Below, in pieces: positions 26,672-35,340 of a DNA stretch of 64,000 nt; within the stretch, counting starts at the first letter, position 1; every line of letters begins with the position of its first letter. The position numbers and the translations under genes are program-made. The notes beneath the pieces are model-generated. The model searched no databases and was not told where the DNA came from. It saw nothing but the letters and a program-made list of their open reading frames with translations. The stretch is from NCBI RefSeq assembly GCF_019048845.1, contig NZ_CP077425.1:558001-622000 (forward strand), in the 5' to 3' direction. This stretch comes from Vibrio mimicus. Lineage in GTDB: Bacteria > Pseudomonadota > Gammaproteobacteria > Enterobacterales > Vibrionaceae.

Positions 26672-27402
26672 TAACCTCCGTGGATTGAATAACTAACTTT
26701 AATGCGGTCTTTCTTACGTTTTATGCGAGTCACATGGAGACCATTGAGTTCAGAGGTACTCACAACGTGCGTCCCCCCACAAGGAACGGGGGTAAACCCA
26801 TCTATAGCGATCATGCGAATGTGGGTGCTTTGTGGAATAAATTTACACAGCAAAGGACGCAGCGATTGCACTTCGGTCAAATCCAGATCTATGGATTGAA
26901 TGGCTCTGGGTGCTCGGTTAACCAGTAAATTAATTTGCTCGTTAATCAGTTCCACCGAGAAATTATCGTTAGTTCGTTCACTCTCAATTAGCTCAATATA
27001 GGAATCATCGGGGTAATGGTGACCTTTTGCAGGTGATAGGTTGTTATCCATCTCCTCAATGATGTGAGAAATTAAATGCCCTGCAGTGTGTGATTTGGCA
27101 TTGATCAGGCGACGCTTCATGTCGATACGCTGCACACACTGCATCCCATGACTCACGAGCAGTGAAGGATGGGATTCCAACACATGGGCAATACCCTCTT
27201 CTGTCATTTCCGTATGATGAACTCGGTAAGCGACACCGTTAATTTCAAGGCTGCCAAGATCACACGGCTGTCCACCACCTTGAGGGTAAAAAATAGAGCT
27301 GTCGCAGTACACAGCAACCGTGTCATCCATTTCCACCACCTGAGTGATCGTTGCGGTACTTTCCGCTTGATAGGTATCCAAAAGGTACTTAGGTATCGTC
27401 AT
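26671..27402 (-). CDS. AlaX-type alanyl-tRNA editing hydrolase
   Basis: A 243-residue stand-alone editing domain related to that of alanyl-tRNA synthetase. It has the zinc motifs HTAGH (His105, His109) and CGGTH (Cys208, His212) and the N-terminal YPQGGGQPCDLG segment typical of the AlaX-M class. AlaX proteins deacylate mischarged tRNA, classically Ser-tRNA(Ala). Inside this operon it may protect the cell from tRNA mischarged with the pathway's own amino acid. ATG 27402 has GGAG and begins 4 nt after the oxygenase stop; the longer start at 27450 was rejected. Confidence 0.88.
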   Translation of the reverse strand: MTIPKYLLDTYQAESTATITQVVEMDDTVAVYCDSSIFYPQGGGQPCDLGSLEINGVAYRVHHTEMTEEGIAHVLESHPSLLVSHGMQCVQRIDMKRRLINAKSHTAGHLISHIIEEMDNNLSPAKGHHYPDDSYIELIESERTNDNFSVELINEQINLLVNRAPRAIQSIDLDLTEVQSLRPLLCKFIPQSTHIRMIAIDGFTPVPCGGTHVVSTSELNGLHVTRIKRKKDRIKVSYSIHGG

Positions 27403-27406
27403 AGTA

Positions 27407-28231
27407 TTAACTCCAAACTTGCAGTGCTTTTTTGTGATCTTCCAAACCAATGAAGCATGACCACGTCAATCTGGAGCCTTGTTGAATTTTCTCAACGGAA
27501 TGAATACGAGTTGGGTTAAATAGAATAAGCTCACCCACTTCTGGAGTGATTTCTAAATAGCCGCCGTTCAACTGTTCTGCTTTAACACCATAGCTACCTT
27601 CAATACGTATCGCGTTGTAGGCTTCTTTAGACTCTGGCCATTCGTGCCATAAGCGTAATTCGCCACCTTGCTCCGAAGTTTCCAAATACACATTGGCGGC
27701 AAGCTGGTTGGTAATACCGGAATGCATTCCGCTCACCAAATCCCAGCTCAGCACATCATTGTGTGGCTCAGCATAAGAACCCGCTTTGAACTCTCTAATT
27801 AATCCAGCAAAAAGCTTATGGCCACCAATTTCGGCAAGGTTGCAGTGTGAAGGCCACACTTCACTGAGTTCTAACCGCAAACGGTCAATTGGAGAAAGAA
27901 ATGGACTCACTTCCTTGCGCATTTCTTTAATCCAGATGTTTGCGAATTCACGATAACGGCTCAAAGAAACCTCATCATTCTGACATTCGAAAAACGCCTG
28001 ACCTATGCGACCAATTTTCGGCGCGTTAACGTAATTACCAAAGAATGCGCTGCGCTTAATTTTGTTAGCGATGTCGTGCGCGGCCTGTTGCGAGAAATAT
28101 CCGGGCACGCGAACCGCATCAATGGTTCGATCGAATAAACCATCCAAGTGCCATTTTTCGAGCTCACTGGTGATGATGATATTTTCTGACTGCCGGTACT
28201 TGAGTACAGAGGCAAGATTAGATGGGGACAT
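27407..28231 (-). CDS. 2-oxoglutarate/Fe(II)-dependent oxygenase
   Basis: A 274-residue dioxygenase. The Fe(II) ligands are visible as His157-Asn-Asp159 (AEPHNDVLSW) and His244 (TRIHSVEKI), with the 2-oxoglutarate-binding arginine at Arg254 (GSRLTWSCFIG), in the double-stranded beta-helix order of the prolyl-4-hydroxylase/PiuC group. It probably hydroxylates an amino acid or peptide using O2 and 2-oxoglutarate. It is the first gene of the operon. ATG 28231 has AGG upstream. The substrate is unknown. Confidence 0.85.
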   Translation of the reverse strand: MSPSNLASVLKYRQSENIIITSELEKWHLDGLFDRTIDAVRVPGYFSQQAAHDIANKIKRSAFFGNYVNAPKIGRIGQAFFECQNDEVSLSRYREFANIWIKEMRKEVSPFLSPIDRLRLELSEVWPSHCNLAEIGGHKLFAGLIREFKAGSYAEPHNDVLSWDLVSGMHSGITNQLAANVYLETSEQGGELRLWHEWPESKEAYNAIRIEGSYGVKAEQLNGGYLEITPEVGELILFNPTRIHSVEKIQQGSRLTWSCFIGLEDHKKALQVWS

Positions 28232-28316
28232 TGAATTACCTAGCGTTGTGTCGTTGTTTTAGTGATTGACATGCTAAGTAATCGTTAGAAGTGAATAAAA
28301 TACAGATAAATTCAGA

Positions 28317-28346
28317 ATAAAAAGATAAAACTGGAATAGTTCCAGT
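28317..28346 (-). promoter_or_regulatory. Inverted repeat upstream of the oxygenase operon (operator or terminator)
   Basis: ACTGGAA-TAG-TTCCAGT (28330-28346) is a perfect 7+3+7 dyad, about 100 bp upstream of the oxygenase start. On the minus strand it is followed by TTTATCTTTTT, so it could also be a weak terminator for the upstream helicase gene. The two readings cannot be separated from sequence alone. Confidence 0.45.
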
Positions 28347-28360
28347 GATGCCGAACAGGC

Positions 28361-28378
28361 CGTGATGGAAACATCACG
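28361..28378. other. Hairpin in the helicase/oxygenase gap
   Basis: CGTGATG-GAAA-CATCACG forms a 7-bp stem capped by a GNRA (GAAA) tetraloop on the plus strand. It could be part of an RNA leader or a protein-binding dyad. The 282-bp gap 28232-28513 otherwise shows no gene I can support. Confidence 0.4.
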
Positions 28379-28513
28379 CGCTGCCCCTCATCCACGTACC
28401 CAAGTTTGCGTGATTGAAGGACAGCCCGTATCAATGATTACAGTTCGGTCGAAGCTCAAGGTTAATGGTGTAGTTGCCCCAAATGTCATCTTATGGCTCC
28501 AGCCACAAATAGC

Positions 28514-29752
28514 TTACTTAGCTCGAGGCCCGGATGGTTTCGATTTACCTTGAAACTGTTTAACGCTCTTTTTATTTTGCGTGCGGCGATTGGCTTGTTT
28601 ATCGCGCGGAGCACGTTTGCTTTCACCCGTTGATGGTTGATCGGTAACTGGGAAATCTTCCAGATTCTGCACGGGCAAATCACGTTGCGTCAGGGTACGA
28701 ATGGCATTCAGTGCATCCATTTCTCCGTGACACACTAACGAGAGTGCAATGCCTTGCTGCCCCGCCCTAGCGGTGCGGCCAACACGGTGCACGTACGTTT
28801 CCGCATGCATCGGCAACTCAAAGTTAATCACAACGGGAAGCTGTTCAATATGAATGCCGCGCGCGAGCAGATCGGTGGCAATCAACACTTGGGTTGTGCC
28901 GTTTTTAAACTCTGCCAGTGCAGCTTCACGCTGCGCTTGGCTTTTATCACCATGCAGCGCAGTGGCTACCACTCCAGCTTTGTTGAGTTTTTTGGTCAAA
29001 CTATCTGCATTCTCTTTTGCGCCGATAAATACCAGCACTTGCGACCATTGGTGCTGCTTTAAAAGAGCCACCAAGGCTTGAGTTTTACTACCCTTGTTCA
29101 CCAAATACAGCGTTTCTTGCACTGCTTGGTTGATGCTGTTTTCAGGATTGGCGGAAACTTGGGTTGGCGCATGCATCAATTGCTGCGCTTTGAGTTTTAA
29201 ATCATCAGAGAATGTCGCAGAACACATCACGGTTTGGCGCACACTGGCGGTTTGGCTTGCGAGCGCTTGCACTTGCGGCCAAAAACCCATGTCGAGCAGA
29301 CGATCGGCTTCGTCTAACACCAGCGTCGTTACGCGGTTCAAGCTCAATCCACTTTGGGTTAAATCGAACAAACGTCCCGTCGTTGCCACCAGAATATTCG
29401 GGTTCTCAGCCAGCGCATTTTGCTGCTCAGTCTTATCTACCCCACCGCACAAGCAGAGCGTGTTCAGCCCTAACGGCCTACCAACATGAGTGAGCACTTC
29501 GCTCACCTGCATTGCTAATTCACGCGTGGGTACCAACACTAAGGCTTGCTGCTCAGGGCTAGTTTTTAAACGCTCAAGCAGAGGCAGACCGTAAGCCAAC
29601 GTTTTACCACTTCCCGTATTCGCCAACGCCAACACATCTTTGCCCGTTAAGATTGCAGGGATCACCAAAGTTTGAATAGCTGTGGGTTGGGTGATCTCTT
29701 TAGGCAGAGCTTGAATTACATCAGCGCTTAACGCGAGAGAGGAAAATGACAT
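28514..29752 (-). CDS. DEAD-box ATP-dependent RNA helicase
   Basis: A 412-residue cytosolic helicase with all the core motifs in order: the Q motif region TQPTAIQ, Walker A ANTGSGKT, PTRELA, DEAD, SAT, the second RecA domain with ATDLLARGI, and HRVGRTARAGQ. A short basic Lys/Arg-rich tail (about residues 370-412) would bind RNA. DEAD-box proteins remodel RNA in ribosome assembly, mRNA decay or cold adaptation; I cannot assign the exact orthologue. I chose ATG 29752 (MSFSSLALS) over the long in-frame extension from 29854. Confidence 0.9.
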   Translation of the reverse strand: MSFSSLALSADVIQALPKEITQPTAIQTLVIPAILTGKDVLALANTGSGKTLAYGLPLLERLKTSPEQQALVLVPTRELAMQVSEVLTHVGRPLGLNTLCLCGGVDKTEQQNALAENPNILVATTGRLFDLTQSGLSLNRVTTLVLDEADRLLDMGFWPQVQALASQTASVRQTVMCSATFSDDLKLKAQQLMHAPTQVSANPENSINQAVQETLYLVNKGSKTQALVALLKQHQWSQVLVFIGAKENADSLTKKLNKAGVVATALHGDKSQAQREAALAEFKNGTTQVLIATDLLARGIHIEQLPVVINFELPMHAETYVHRVGRTARAGQQGIALSLVCHGEMDALNAIRTLTQRDLPVQNLEDFPVTDQPSTGESKRAPRDKQANRRTQNKKSVKQFQGKSKPSGPRAK

Positions 29753-29937
29753 GGGTTGGGTACCTGAATATTCAAAAAACAATTTGGGGCGAATTATCGC
29801 AGGCGTGGACTTTACCACAAGCGTATTTGAGAAGTGACACTCTTTTCCGCTCAAGCGTATGGCCCAGCGTTAAAACGAAAAACGCAGAGCCGAAGCTCCG
29901 CGTTGATGGGGTTGCGCTTTATGTTACTCGCGCCAGA

Positions 29938-31128
29938 TTAAATTTTAGTAAAAAAAGCGCGCTTGAGGGCCATTTCAAGGCCACGCACTTCGGCTAGCCC
30001 TTTCAAGCGGCCGATCGCCGAGTAACCCGGATTGGTCTTTTTCTTCAGGTCATCCAGCATTTGATGGCCGTGATCAGGACGCATCGGGATCAAACGATGA
30101 TCGCCTACTTCGGCGCGGCGATGTTCTTCATCCAGAATCGCCATCACTACGTTGTACATATCCACATCGCCATCAAGGTGAGCCGCCTCATGGAATGTCA
30201 TCGGATTGCTCTCTTCACGTTTGGTTGAACGTAAATGCGTGAAGTAGATACGCTCGCCGTGCTTTTTGATCATCTTGACCAGATCGTTATCACCGCGCAC
30301 ACCGTACGAGCCGGTACACATGGTTAAGCCGTTCATTTTGCTTGGCACATTTTCGGTCAGCCAATCAATGTCTTCAATCGTTGAGACAATACGTGGCAGG
30401 CCAAGGATCGGGCGCGGTGGATCATCAGGATGTACCGCCAGTTTCAAGCCATACGATTCACAAATCGGCATCAGTTGTGAGAGGAAATACGCCATGTGCT
30501 CACGCAACTTATCCTTGTTAATGCCAGCATAACGATCAAGCTGGGCTTGGAACTCTTCTAAGGTGTAGCCTTCTTCCGCTCCCGGTAAACCCGCAATAAT
30601 GTTATTAGTGAGCTGCTGAATCTGCGCGTCACTCATGTTGTTGAAGTATTCCAAGGCTTGCGCTTGTTCTGCTTCGGTATAATCCGCTGCTGCACCTGGG
30701 CGTTTGAGAATATGCAGCTCAAACGCAGCAAACGCGATTTGGTCAAAACGCAGCGCTTTTGAACCATCTGGCATTTCAAATTCCAGATCGGTACGCGTCC
30801 AATCCAGCACGGGCATAAAGTTGTAGCAAACTGTATCAATACCACATTCTGCTAAATTACGCAGAGTTTGTTTGTAGTTTTCGATCCACTGTTGGTAGTT
30901 GCCAGTTTGAGTTTTAATTTCTTCATGGACAGGCACACTTTCCACGACAGACCAAGTCAGTCCTTTCGCTTCAATGATCGCTTTACGTTTTAAAATCTCT
31001 TCTTTTGACCACACTTCCCCGTTCGGGATGTGATGCAAAGCATTCACGATGCCCGTTGCGCCCGCCTGACGAATATCGTCTAAAGAAACGGGATCATTCG
31101 GGCCATACCAACGCCAAGTTTGTTCCAT
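29938..31128 (-). CDS. uxuA: Mannonate dehydratase
   Basis: A 396-residue TIM-barrel enzyme (E. coli UxuA is 394). It dehydrates D-mannonate to 2-keto-3-deoxygluconate using a divalent metal. Visible are [16 protein letters not shown] at the N-terminus, the [16 protein letters not shown] region and the HPDDPP metal/substrate motif near residue 240. I chose ATG 31128 (AGGTGAG upstream) over an upstream in-frame start at 31218. It is the last gene of the dctP-uxuR-uxuA minus-strand set of the glucuronate locus. Confidence 0.96.
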   Translation of the reverse strand: MEQTWRWYGPNDPVSLDDIRQAGATGIVNALHHIPNGEVWSKEEILKRKAIIEAKGLTWSVVESVPVHEEIKTQTGNYQQWIENYKQTLRNLAECGIDTVCYNFMPVLDWTRTDLEFEMPDGSKALRFDQIAFAAFELHILKRPGAAADYTEAEQAQALEYFNNMSDAQIQQLTNNIIAGLPGAEEGYTLEEFQAQLDRYAGINKDKLREHMAYFLSQLMPICESYGLKLAVHPDDPPRPILGLPRIVSTIEDIDWLTENVPSKMNGLTMCTGSYGVRGDNDLVKMIKKHGERIYFTHLRSTKREESNPMTFHEAAHLDGDVDMYNVVMAILDEEHRRAEVGDHRLIPMRPDHGHQMLDDLKKKTNPGYSAIGRLKGLAEVRGLEMALKRAFFTKI

Positions 31129-31202
31129 GACACTCACCTTTTTTAAAACGCACTTATCTCGCTCGAAAATTTCAAGCTCAGTGCTTAACGACTTCTTATT
31201 AT

Positions 31203-31248
31203 GCGGTTGCAAAAACAACCGCGCTGATCAGTGCCAGCTTGCGCTGGC
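31203..31248 (-). other. Tandem hairpins between uxuR and uxuA
   Basis: Two dyads lie in the gap: GCCAGC/GCTGGC at 31233-31248 and GCGGTTG/CAACCGC at 31203-31222. Neither has a strong U tract. They may mark mRNA processing or stabilise the uxuA message. Confidence 0.45.
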
Positions 31249-31255
31249 AAGGTGG

Positions 31256-32047
31256 TTATCTTTTTTCAGCACCCAGTAGAACCACTGGGTTTGAGCTGAA
31301 TAAGTAACCATCAAAGTTAGGATCGTCGACGTCGGACAACGCCAGCAGGCGCTGCTTTACGTTTTCAAGGTGTTGCCACATGGCACTTTTGGCCGCGATA
31401 GGATCTTTACGCTGCAAAGCGGCAAGAATTTTGGCGTGATCGTCAAGCCACTCTTCACGGTAGTCTTGACTGCTGATGTGAGAATGCAGTTTTTTCCACA
31501 TCGGGCTTTTTTCGCGTCGTTCCCATGAATGTCTCAACATGTCCACCAGCACAGAGTTTTGGGTTGCCTCTGCAATGCACATATGAAACCTTTCATCACC
31601 GTGACACTCTTGCGCGCCACTCACCAGTTCATCACGTTCTAGTTTGAGTGCGGCACGCATCTTCACGATGTCTCCCGGCGTGACTTGCGTTGCGGCAAAT
31701 TCAGCAATATTGCTTTCGAGCAACTGTCGCGCTTGGAGCATTTCGAACGGGCCAGCATCATCGCTGATCACATTCTCACGAGCGTTATTTTTCGATGGAA
31801 TATTAATGACATAGACACCAGAGCCTTTTTTCACTTCGACTAAGTTTTCCAGTTCCAACATGATGATGGCTTCACGCACTACGGTACGGCTGATGTCTAA
31901 ACGTTCAGCAATATCGCGCTCAGGCGGAAGTCTATCCCCCACTTTATAGTGGCCGTTGATCAACTCTTTTCTTAGTACTAAACCAATCTCTTGATACGGT
32001 CTTTTCGGTTCAAAAGGCATCATGATGATATTGTCACTGTATTTCAT
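31256..32047 (-). CDS. uxuR: GntR/FadR-family repressor of uronate genes (UxuR/ExuR type)
   Basis: A 263-residue regulator. The winged helix (about residues 18-85: PERDIAERLDISRTVVREAI) precedes an FCD effector domain (QARQLLESNIAEFAATQVTP and the metal-site His pattern). It closely resembles E. coli ExuR/UxuR, which release DNA on binding tagaturonate or fructuronate. It is embedded in the glucuronate locus, and TTGGT/ACCAA dyads lie upstream of it and in the dctP/dctQ divergent region. The choice of symbol between uxuR and exuR is a judgement. Confidence 0.88.
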   Translation of the reverse strand: MKYSDNIIMMPFEPKRPYQEIGLVLRKELINGHYKVGDRLPPERDIAERLDISRTVVREAIIMLELENLVEVKKGSGVYVINIPSKNNARENVISDDAGPFEMLQARQLLESNIAEFAATQVTPGDIVKMRAALKLERDELVSGAQECHGDERFHMCIAEATQNSVLVDMLRHSWERREKSPMWKKLHSHISSQDYREEWLDDHAKILAALQRKDPIAAKSAMWQHLENVKQRLLALSDVDDPNFDGYLFSSNPVVLLGAEKR

Positions 32048-32069
32048 CTAACTACTCACGCCATCATAA

Positions 32070-32089
32070 TGACCAATAATAATTGGTCA
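32070..32089. promoter_or_regulatory. Palindromic operator upstream of uxuR
   Basis: TGACCAAT-AATA-ATTGGTCA is a perfect 8+4+8 dyad 23 bp upstream of uxuR. A second dyad, TACCA-GTATG-TGGTA, follows at 32099-32113. Both fit autoregulation by UxuR. Confidence 0.6.
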
Positions 32090-32154
32090 ACCTATATGTA
32101 CCAGTATGTGGTAACACCTTGTTTTAATTTTACAATTACGACGATTTTAATGAA

Positions 32155-33138
32155 TTACTGCACGGCTTTTATGCGCTCAACCAATTGATTTAGTTCAGGA
32201 TTGCTCTTTTCAATCTCTTGATACATTGGTTGAACGGCTTCCACGAAGGCCGCTTTGTTTGGTTCAACAAACGTTACGCCCATTTTTTCTGCTTTGGTGC
32301 GCTCTTTCGCTTCCGATTCTGCCCACAGCTTCTTCATATATTCCGAAGAATCCGCGGCGGCTTTCATTAATGCTTTTTGCTGCTCTGGCGTTAACTTGTC
32401 GTAGGTCTTAGTCGAAATCACCAGTACATCTGGAACCATGGTGTGTTCGTCTAAGCTGAAGAATTTGGAAACTTCACTGTGACGGCTCAAGCTAAACGAT
32501 GGAATGTTGTTTTCCGCGGCATCCACTACGCCTTGTTGCAGCGCGGTGTAAAGCTCACCGTAAGCCAGTGGCGTTGGGTTACCACCCAGCGCCTTCACCA
32601 TAGCGATAGCCGATGGGCTTGGCTGAACACGGACTTTCAACCCTTTCAGATCCGCTGGGGTATTGATAGGTTTGCTGGTGTAGAAGCTACGCGCGCCTGC
32701 ATCGTAATAGGTCACGCCAATAAAGCCGCTGCTTGCCGATGAATCCAGGATTTCACGACCAACTTCGCCATCCGTCACTTTGTAGTAATGCTCTTTATCA
32801 CGGAACAAGTAAGGCAAGTTGAAAGCAGAGTAAGCCGGTGAGAAAGCCTCTAACTCAGCCGCATTGCTTTTCACCATATCAAGCGCACCGTTTTGCATCA
32901 GCTCCATCGACTCACGCTGTGTGCCTAGCTGCGCATCAGGATAGATACGAATACGCACTTCCCCGCCGGTCAATTCATTCACTTCTTTTGCCATGTAATC
33001 CATCGCTTTATGCACCGCATGGTCACGAGGGTGGTTATGGCTCAGTTTTAATGTGGTCGCAGCATAAGCAGAAGCTGTGGCGCCGAAGGTCATTGCAGCA
33101 CCCACAAGGGCACTTAATAGAGTCTTACGCGTCATCAT
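32155..33138 (-). CDS. dctP: TRAP transporter solute-binding protein (uronate)
   Basis: A 328-residue periplasmic binding protein of the DctP family with a signal peptide ending ASAYA before ATTLKLSHNH. The family's ligand-carboxylate arginine region is visible in PADLKGLKVRVQPSP. It captures the substrate for the divergent dctQM permease; by context this is D-glucuronate or a related uronate. I chose ATG 33138 (GGAG upstream); the in-frame extension to 33246 was rejected. It is transcribed with uxuR and uxuA on the minus strand. Confidence 0.92.
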   Translation of the reverse strand: MMTRKTLLSALVGAAMTFGATASAYAATTLKLSHNHPRDHAVHKAMDYMAKEVNELTGGEVRIRIYPDAQLGTQRESMELMQNGALDMVKSNAAELEAFSPAYSAFNLPYLFRDKEHYYKVTDGEVGREILDSSASSGFIGVTYYDAGARSFYTSKPINTPADLKGLKVRVQPSPSAIAMVKALGGNPTPLAYGELYTALQQGVVDAAENNIPSFSLSRHSEVSKFFSLDEHTMVPDVLVISTKTYDKLTPEQQKALMKAAADSSEYMKKLWAESEAKERTKAEKMGVTFVEPNKAAFVEAVQPMYQEIEKSNPELNQLVERIKAVQ

Positions 33139-33155
33139 GATTCTTGTCTCCGTGG

Positions 33156-33169
33156 ATTGGTTGTCCAAT
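33156..33169. promoter_or_regulatory. UxuR/ExuR-like site in the dctP leader
   Basis: ATTGGT-TG-TCCAAT is a near-perfect dyad with one mismatch to TTGGT-N2-ACCAA, just upstream of the dctP start. Confidence 0.45.
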
Positions 33170-33292
33170 GTGTAGGGTAATGGTTCTTCTCTAATGAATA
33201 TTGTTGTTTCGAGGGGCATGTTGACCTTCAAAAAAGTCATCGTCAAAACAAAAGATCAAATTGATTGACCACAATCACACTAATAACCCTCA

Positions 33293-33308
33293 AATTGGTT
33301 AACCAATT
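33293..33308. promoter_or_regulatory. UxuR/ExuR operator in the dctP/dctQ divergent region
   Basis: AATTGGTTAACCAATT is a perfect 16-bp palindrome carrying TTGGT-TA-ACCAA, which is how I remember the E. coli ExuR/UxuR consensus. It lies midway between the divergent dctP and dctQ starts, within the 322-bp gap 33139-33460. Confidence 0.7.
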
Positions 33309-33312
33309 CATT

Positions 33313-33328
33313 TGTGAACCCGCTCACG
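33313..33328. promoter_or_regulatory. CRP site between dctP and dctQ
   Basis: TGTGA-ACCCGC-TCACG matches the CRP consensus TGTGA-N6-TCACA at nine of ten positions. It lies next to the uronate operator, consistent with catabolite activation of both divergent transcripts. Confidence 0.7.
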
Positions 33329-33410
33329 TGACAACCAAATCGACTAACTTATAATCCGCTCAAAAATACCCTACACATTTTGAGACCACACACAAGCACG
33401 CAACCCAAAG

Positions 33411-33420
33411 TGGTAAACCA
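33411..33420. promoter_or_regulatory. Second UxuR/ExuR-like site near dctQ
   Basis: TGGT-AA-ACCA lies 41 bp upstream of the dctQ start, flanked by AAG and ATTG. It is a partial match to the same operator pattern. Confidence 0.5.
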
Positions 33421-33460
33421 ATTGTTATGCAACACGCGTGTTTACTTTAAGGAAATGAAA

Positions 33461-33976
33461 ATGAATAAATTGGTCACATACATAAACAGAGGATTGGCGG
33501 CATTCACCATTTCTCTTTCAAGCTTTCTTGTCTTTTGTGTTGTTTGGCAAGTGCTGTCTCGCTATGTGCTTGGTAAACCAAGTACCGTTACCGATGAACT
33601 CGCGCGTTATCTGTTTATGTGGGTCGCTTTGATTGGTGCAGCCTATACCACTGGGCTAAAACGCCATCTTGCGATTGATCTGTTGACCATGAAACTGACG
33701 GGAAAACGCAAACTGATTAATGAAATCCTCATTCAAATCGCCATCGCCCTTTTCTCTTATGTCGTTTTGGTTCACGGCGGCACCCAATTAGCCTTAAAAA
33801 CCTTAGCCACTGGCCAGCTGACTCCCGCGTTAGGTTTAGAGATGGGGTACATCTATTTCTGCTTACCGATCAGCGGAGCACTGATGATTTTCTATTCCGC
33901 CATCTTCACTTATGAACGTATTAAACAGCTCATCCTTGGTGAAGCCCTAGTCACCAACTCACCACTTAACTCATAG
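33461..33976 (+). CDS. dctQ: TRAP transporter small permease
   Basis: A 171-residue four-helix membrane protein with the DctQ-type segment WQVLSRYVLGKPSTVTDELARYLF near residues 30-53. It is the small subunit of the tripartite uptake system with the downstream dctM and the divergent dctP. AAGGAA is 6 nt upstream of ATG 33461; the in-frame start at 33380 was rejected. It is the first gene of the plus-strand uronate operon. Confidence 0.9.
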   Translation: MNKLVTYINRGLAAFTISLSSFLVFCVVWQVLSRYVLGKPSTVTDELARYLFMWVALIGAAYTTGLKRHLAIDLLTMKLTGKRKLINEILIQIAIALFSYVVLVHGGTQLALKTLATGQLTPALGLEMGYIYFCLPISGALMIFYSAIFTYERIKQLILGEALVTNSPLNS

Positions 33977-33987
33977 AGGGTTCCATC

Positions 33988-35289
33988 ATGGAATGGCAAT
34001 TAATTCTTACCCTGTTTGGTAGCTTCGCCGTTTTGCTCGCAATTGGTGTACCGGTTTCATTTGCGATCGGTTTGTCATCGTTAGCCACTATTTTGATGGG
34101 CTTACCGCTTGAACCCGCGATTGCGGTGGTTGCACAGCGCATGGCGGCGGGTTTAGATAACTTCGCCCTGCTAGCCATCCCGTTCTTTATTCTGGCAGGC
34201 AACATCATGAACCAAGGCGGTATTGCTTTGCGCCTGATTAACTTCGCCAAAGTCTTAGGCGGCCGACTGCCAGGCTCACTCGCCCACGTTAACGTGATGG
34301 CAAACATGATGTTTGGTTCGATTTCAGGTTCAGCGGTTGCTTCTGCTGCCGCAGTGGGTGGCACTATGTCTCCGCTGCAAAAGAAAGATGGTTACGATGA
34401 AAACTTCTCTGCCGCGGTGAACATCACCTCTTGTCCATCCGGCTTGTTAATTCCACCCAGCAATACCTTGATTGTGTTCTCGCTGGTTTCTGGTGGTACT
34501 TCGATCGCGGCGCTGTTTTTAGCAGGCTACATCCCGGGTATTTTGATGGGTCTGAGCATCATGGTGGTGGCAGGCATTATCGCCAAACGCCGTGGCTACC
34601 CAGTGGCAGCGCGCCCAACGCTCGCGATGGTGTGGGATACCTTCCTCAAAGCAGCACCTTCACTCGCGCTAATCATAGTGATCATGGGCGGCATTATCGG
34701 TGGAATTTTTACCGCAACGGAAGCCTCTGCGATTGCGGTGGTGTACACCTTTGTGCTCGCGGTATTGGTTTACCGCGAAGTGAAGTGGCGCGATCTACCG
34801 AAGATCATCCTTGAATCGGCGGTAACAACGTCCATCGTGCTGCTGTTGGTTGGCGCGTCTATGGGTATGTCTTGGGCGATGGCCAATGCGGATATTCCTT
34901 ACATGATCGCTTATGCCCTGCTCGCGATTTCCGATAACCCAATGATGATTCTGCTTATCATCAACATCATCCTGTTGATTGTCGGCATCTTCATGGATAT
35001 GACGCCAGCGGTGCTGATCTTCACGCCAATCTTCCTGCCGATCGCACTCGATATGGGCATCGACCCTGTGCACTTTGGCATCATGATGACCTTTAACTTG
35101 GCGATTGGTATCTGTACTCCGCCGGTCGGCAGTGCACTGTTCATTGGCTGTTCGGTGGCTAATGTGGCGATCGATAAAGTGATTAAGCCTTTGCTGCCTT
35201 TCTACGCGGCGCTGATCTTGGCGCTGATGGCGGTGACCTTTATTCCTGAACTCAGCCTGTTCTTACCCAAACTGGTACTTGGCTACTAA
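33988..35289 (+). CDS. dctM: TRAP transporter large permease
   Basis: A 433-residue membrane protein with about 12 helices of the DctM/SiaM large-subunit family. Conserved motifs include FFILAGNIMNQGGIA and SCPSGLLIPPSNTLI, and near the C-terminus FNLAIGICTPPVGSALF. It forms the sodium-driven channel of the uptake system, here predicted to take up uronate. It follows dctQ by 11 bp. Confidence 0.95.
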   Translation: MEWQLILTLFGSFAVLLAIGVPVSFAIGLSSLATILMGLPLEPAIAVVAQRMAAGLDNFALLAIPFFILAGNIMNQGGIALRLINFAKVLGGRLPGSLAHVNVMANMMFGSISGSAVASAAAVGGTMSPLQKKDGYDENFSAAVNITSCPSGLLIPPSNTLIVFSLVSGGTSIAALFLAGYIPGILMGLSIMVVAGIIAKRRGYPVAARPTLAMVWDTFLKAAPSLALIIVIMGGIIGGIFTATEASAIAVVYTFVLAVLVYREVKWRDLPKIILESAVTTSIVLLLVGASMGMSWAMANADIPYMIAYALLAISDNPMMILLIINIILLIVGIFMDMTPAVLIFTPIFLPIALDMGIDPVHFGIMMTFNLAIGICTPPVGSALFIGCSVANVAIDKVIKPLLPFYAALILALMAVTFIPELSLFLPKLVLGY

Positions 35290-35306
35290 CTCTTTCAATG
35301 AATCAT

Positions 35307-35326
35307 CCCGCAGAGCACTCTGCGGG
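35307..35326 (+). other. Intercistronic hairpin between dctM and uxuB
   Basis: CCCGCAGA (35307-35314) pairs with TCTGCGGG (35319-35326) around a GCAC loop. There is no U tract, so it more likely stabilises or modulates the transcript than ends it. Confidence 0.5.
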
Positions 35327-35340
35327 AGAAGGGAAATAAA

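Noticed and set aside
21727..28231. Genomic island with integrase or attachment sites around the oxygenase operon
   Set aside because: The region looks somewhat AT-rich, but I see no integrase, transposase, tRNA or flanking direct repeats.
28362..28553. Plus-strand 63-codon frame between the oxygenase operon and the helicase
   Set aside because: No ribosome-binding site, it overlaps the helicase 3' end, and the product resembles no family I know.
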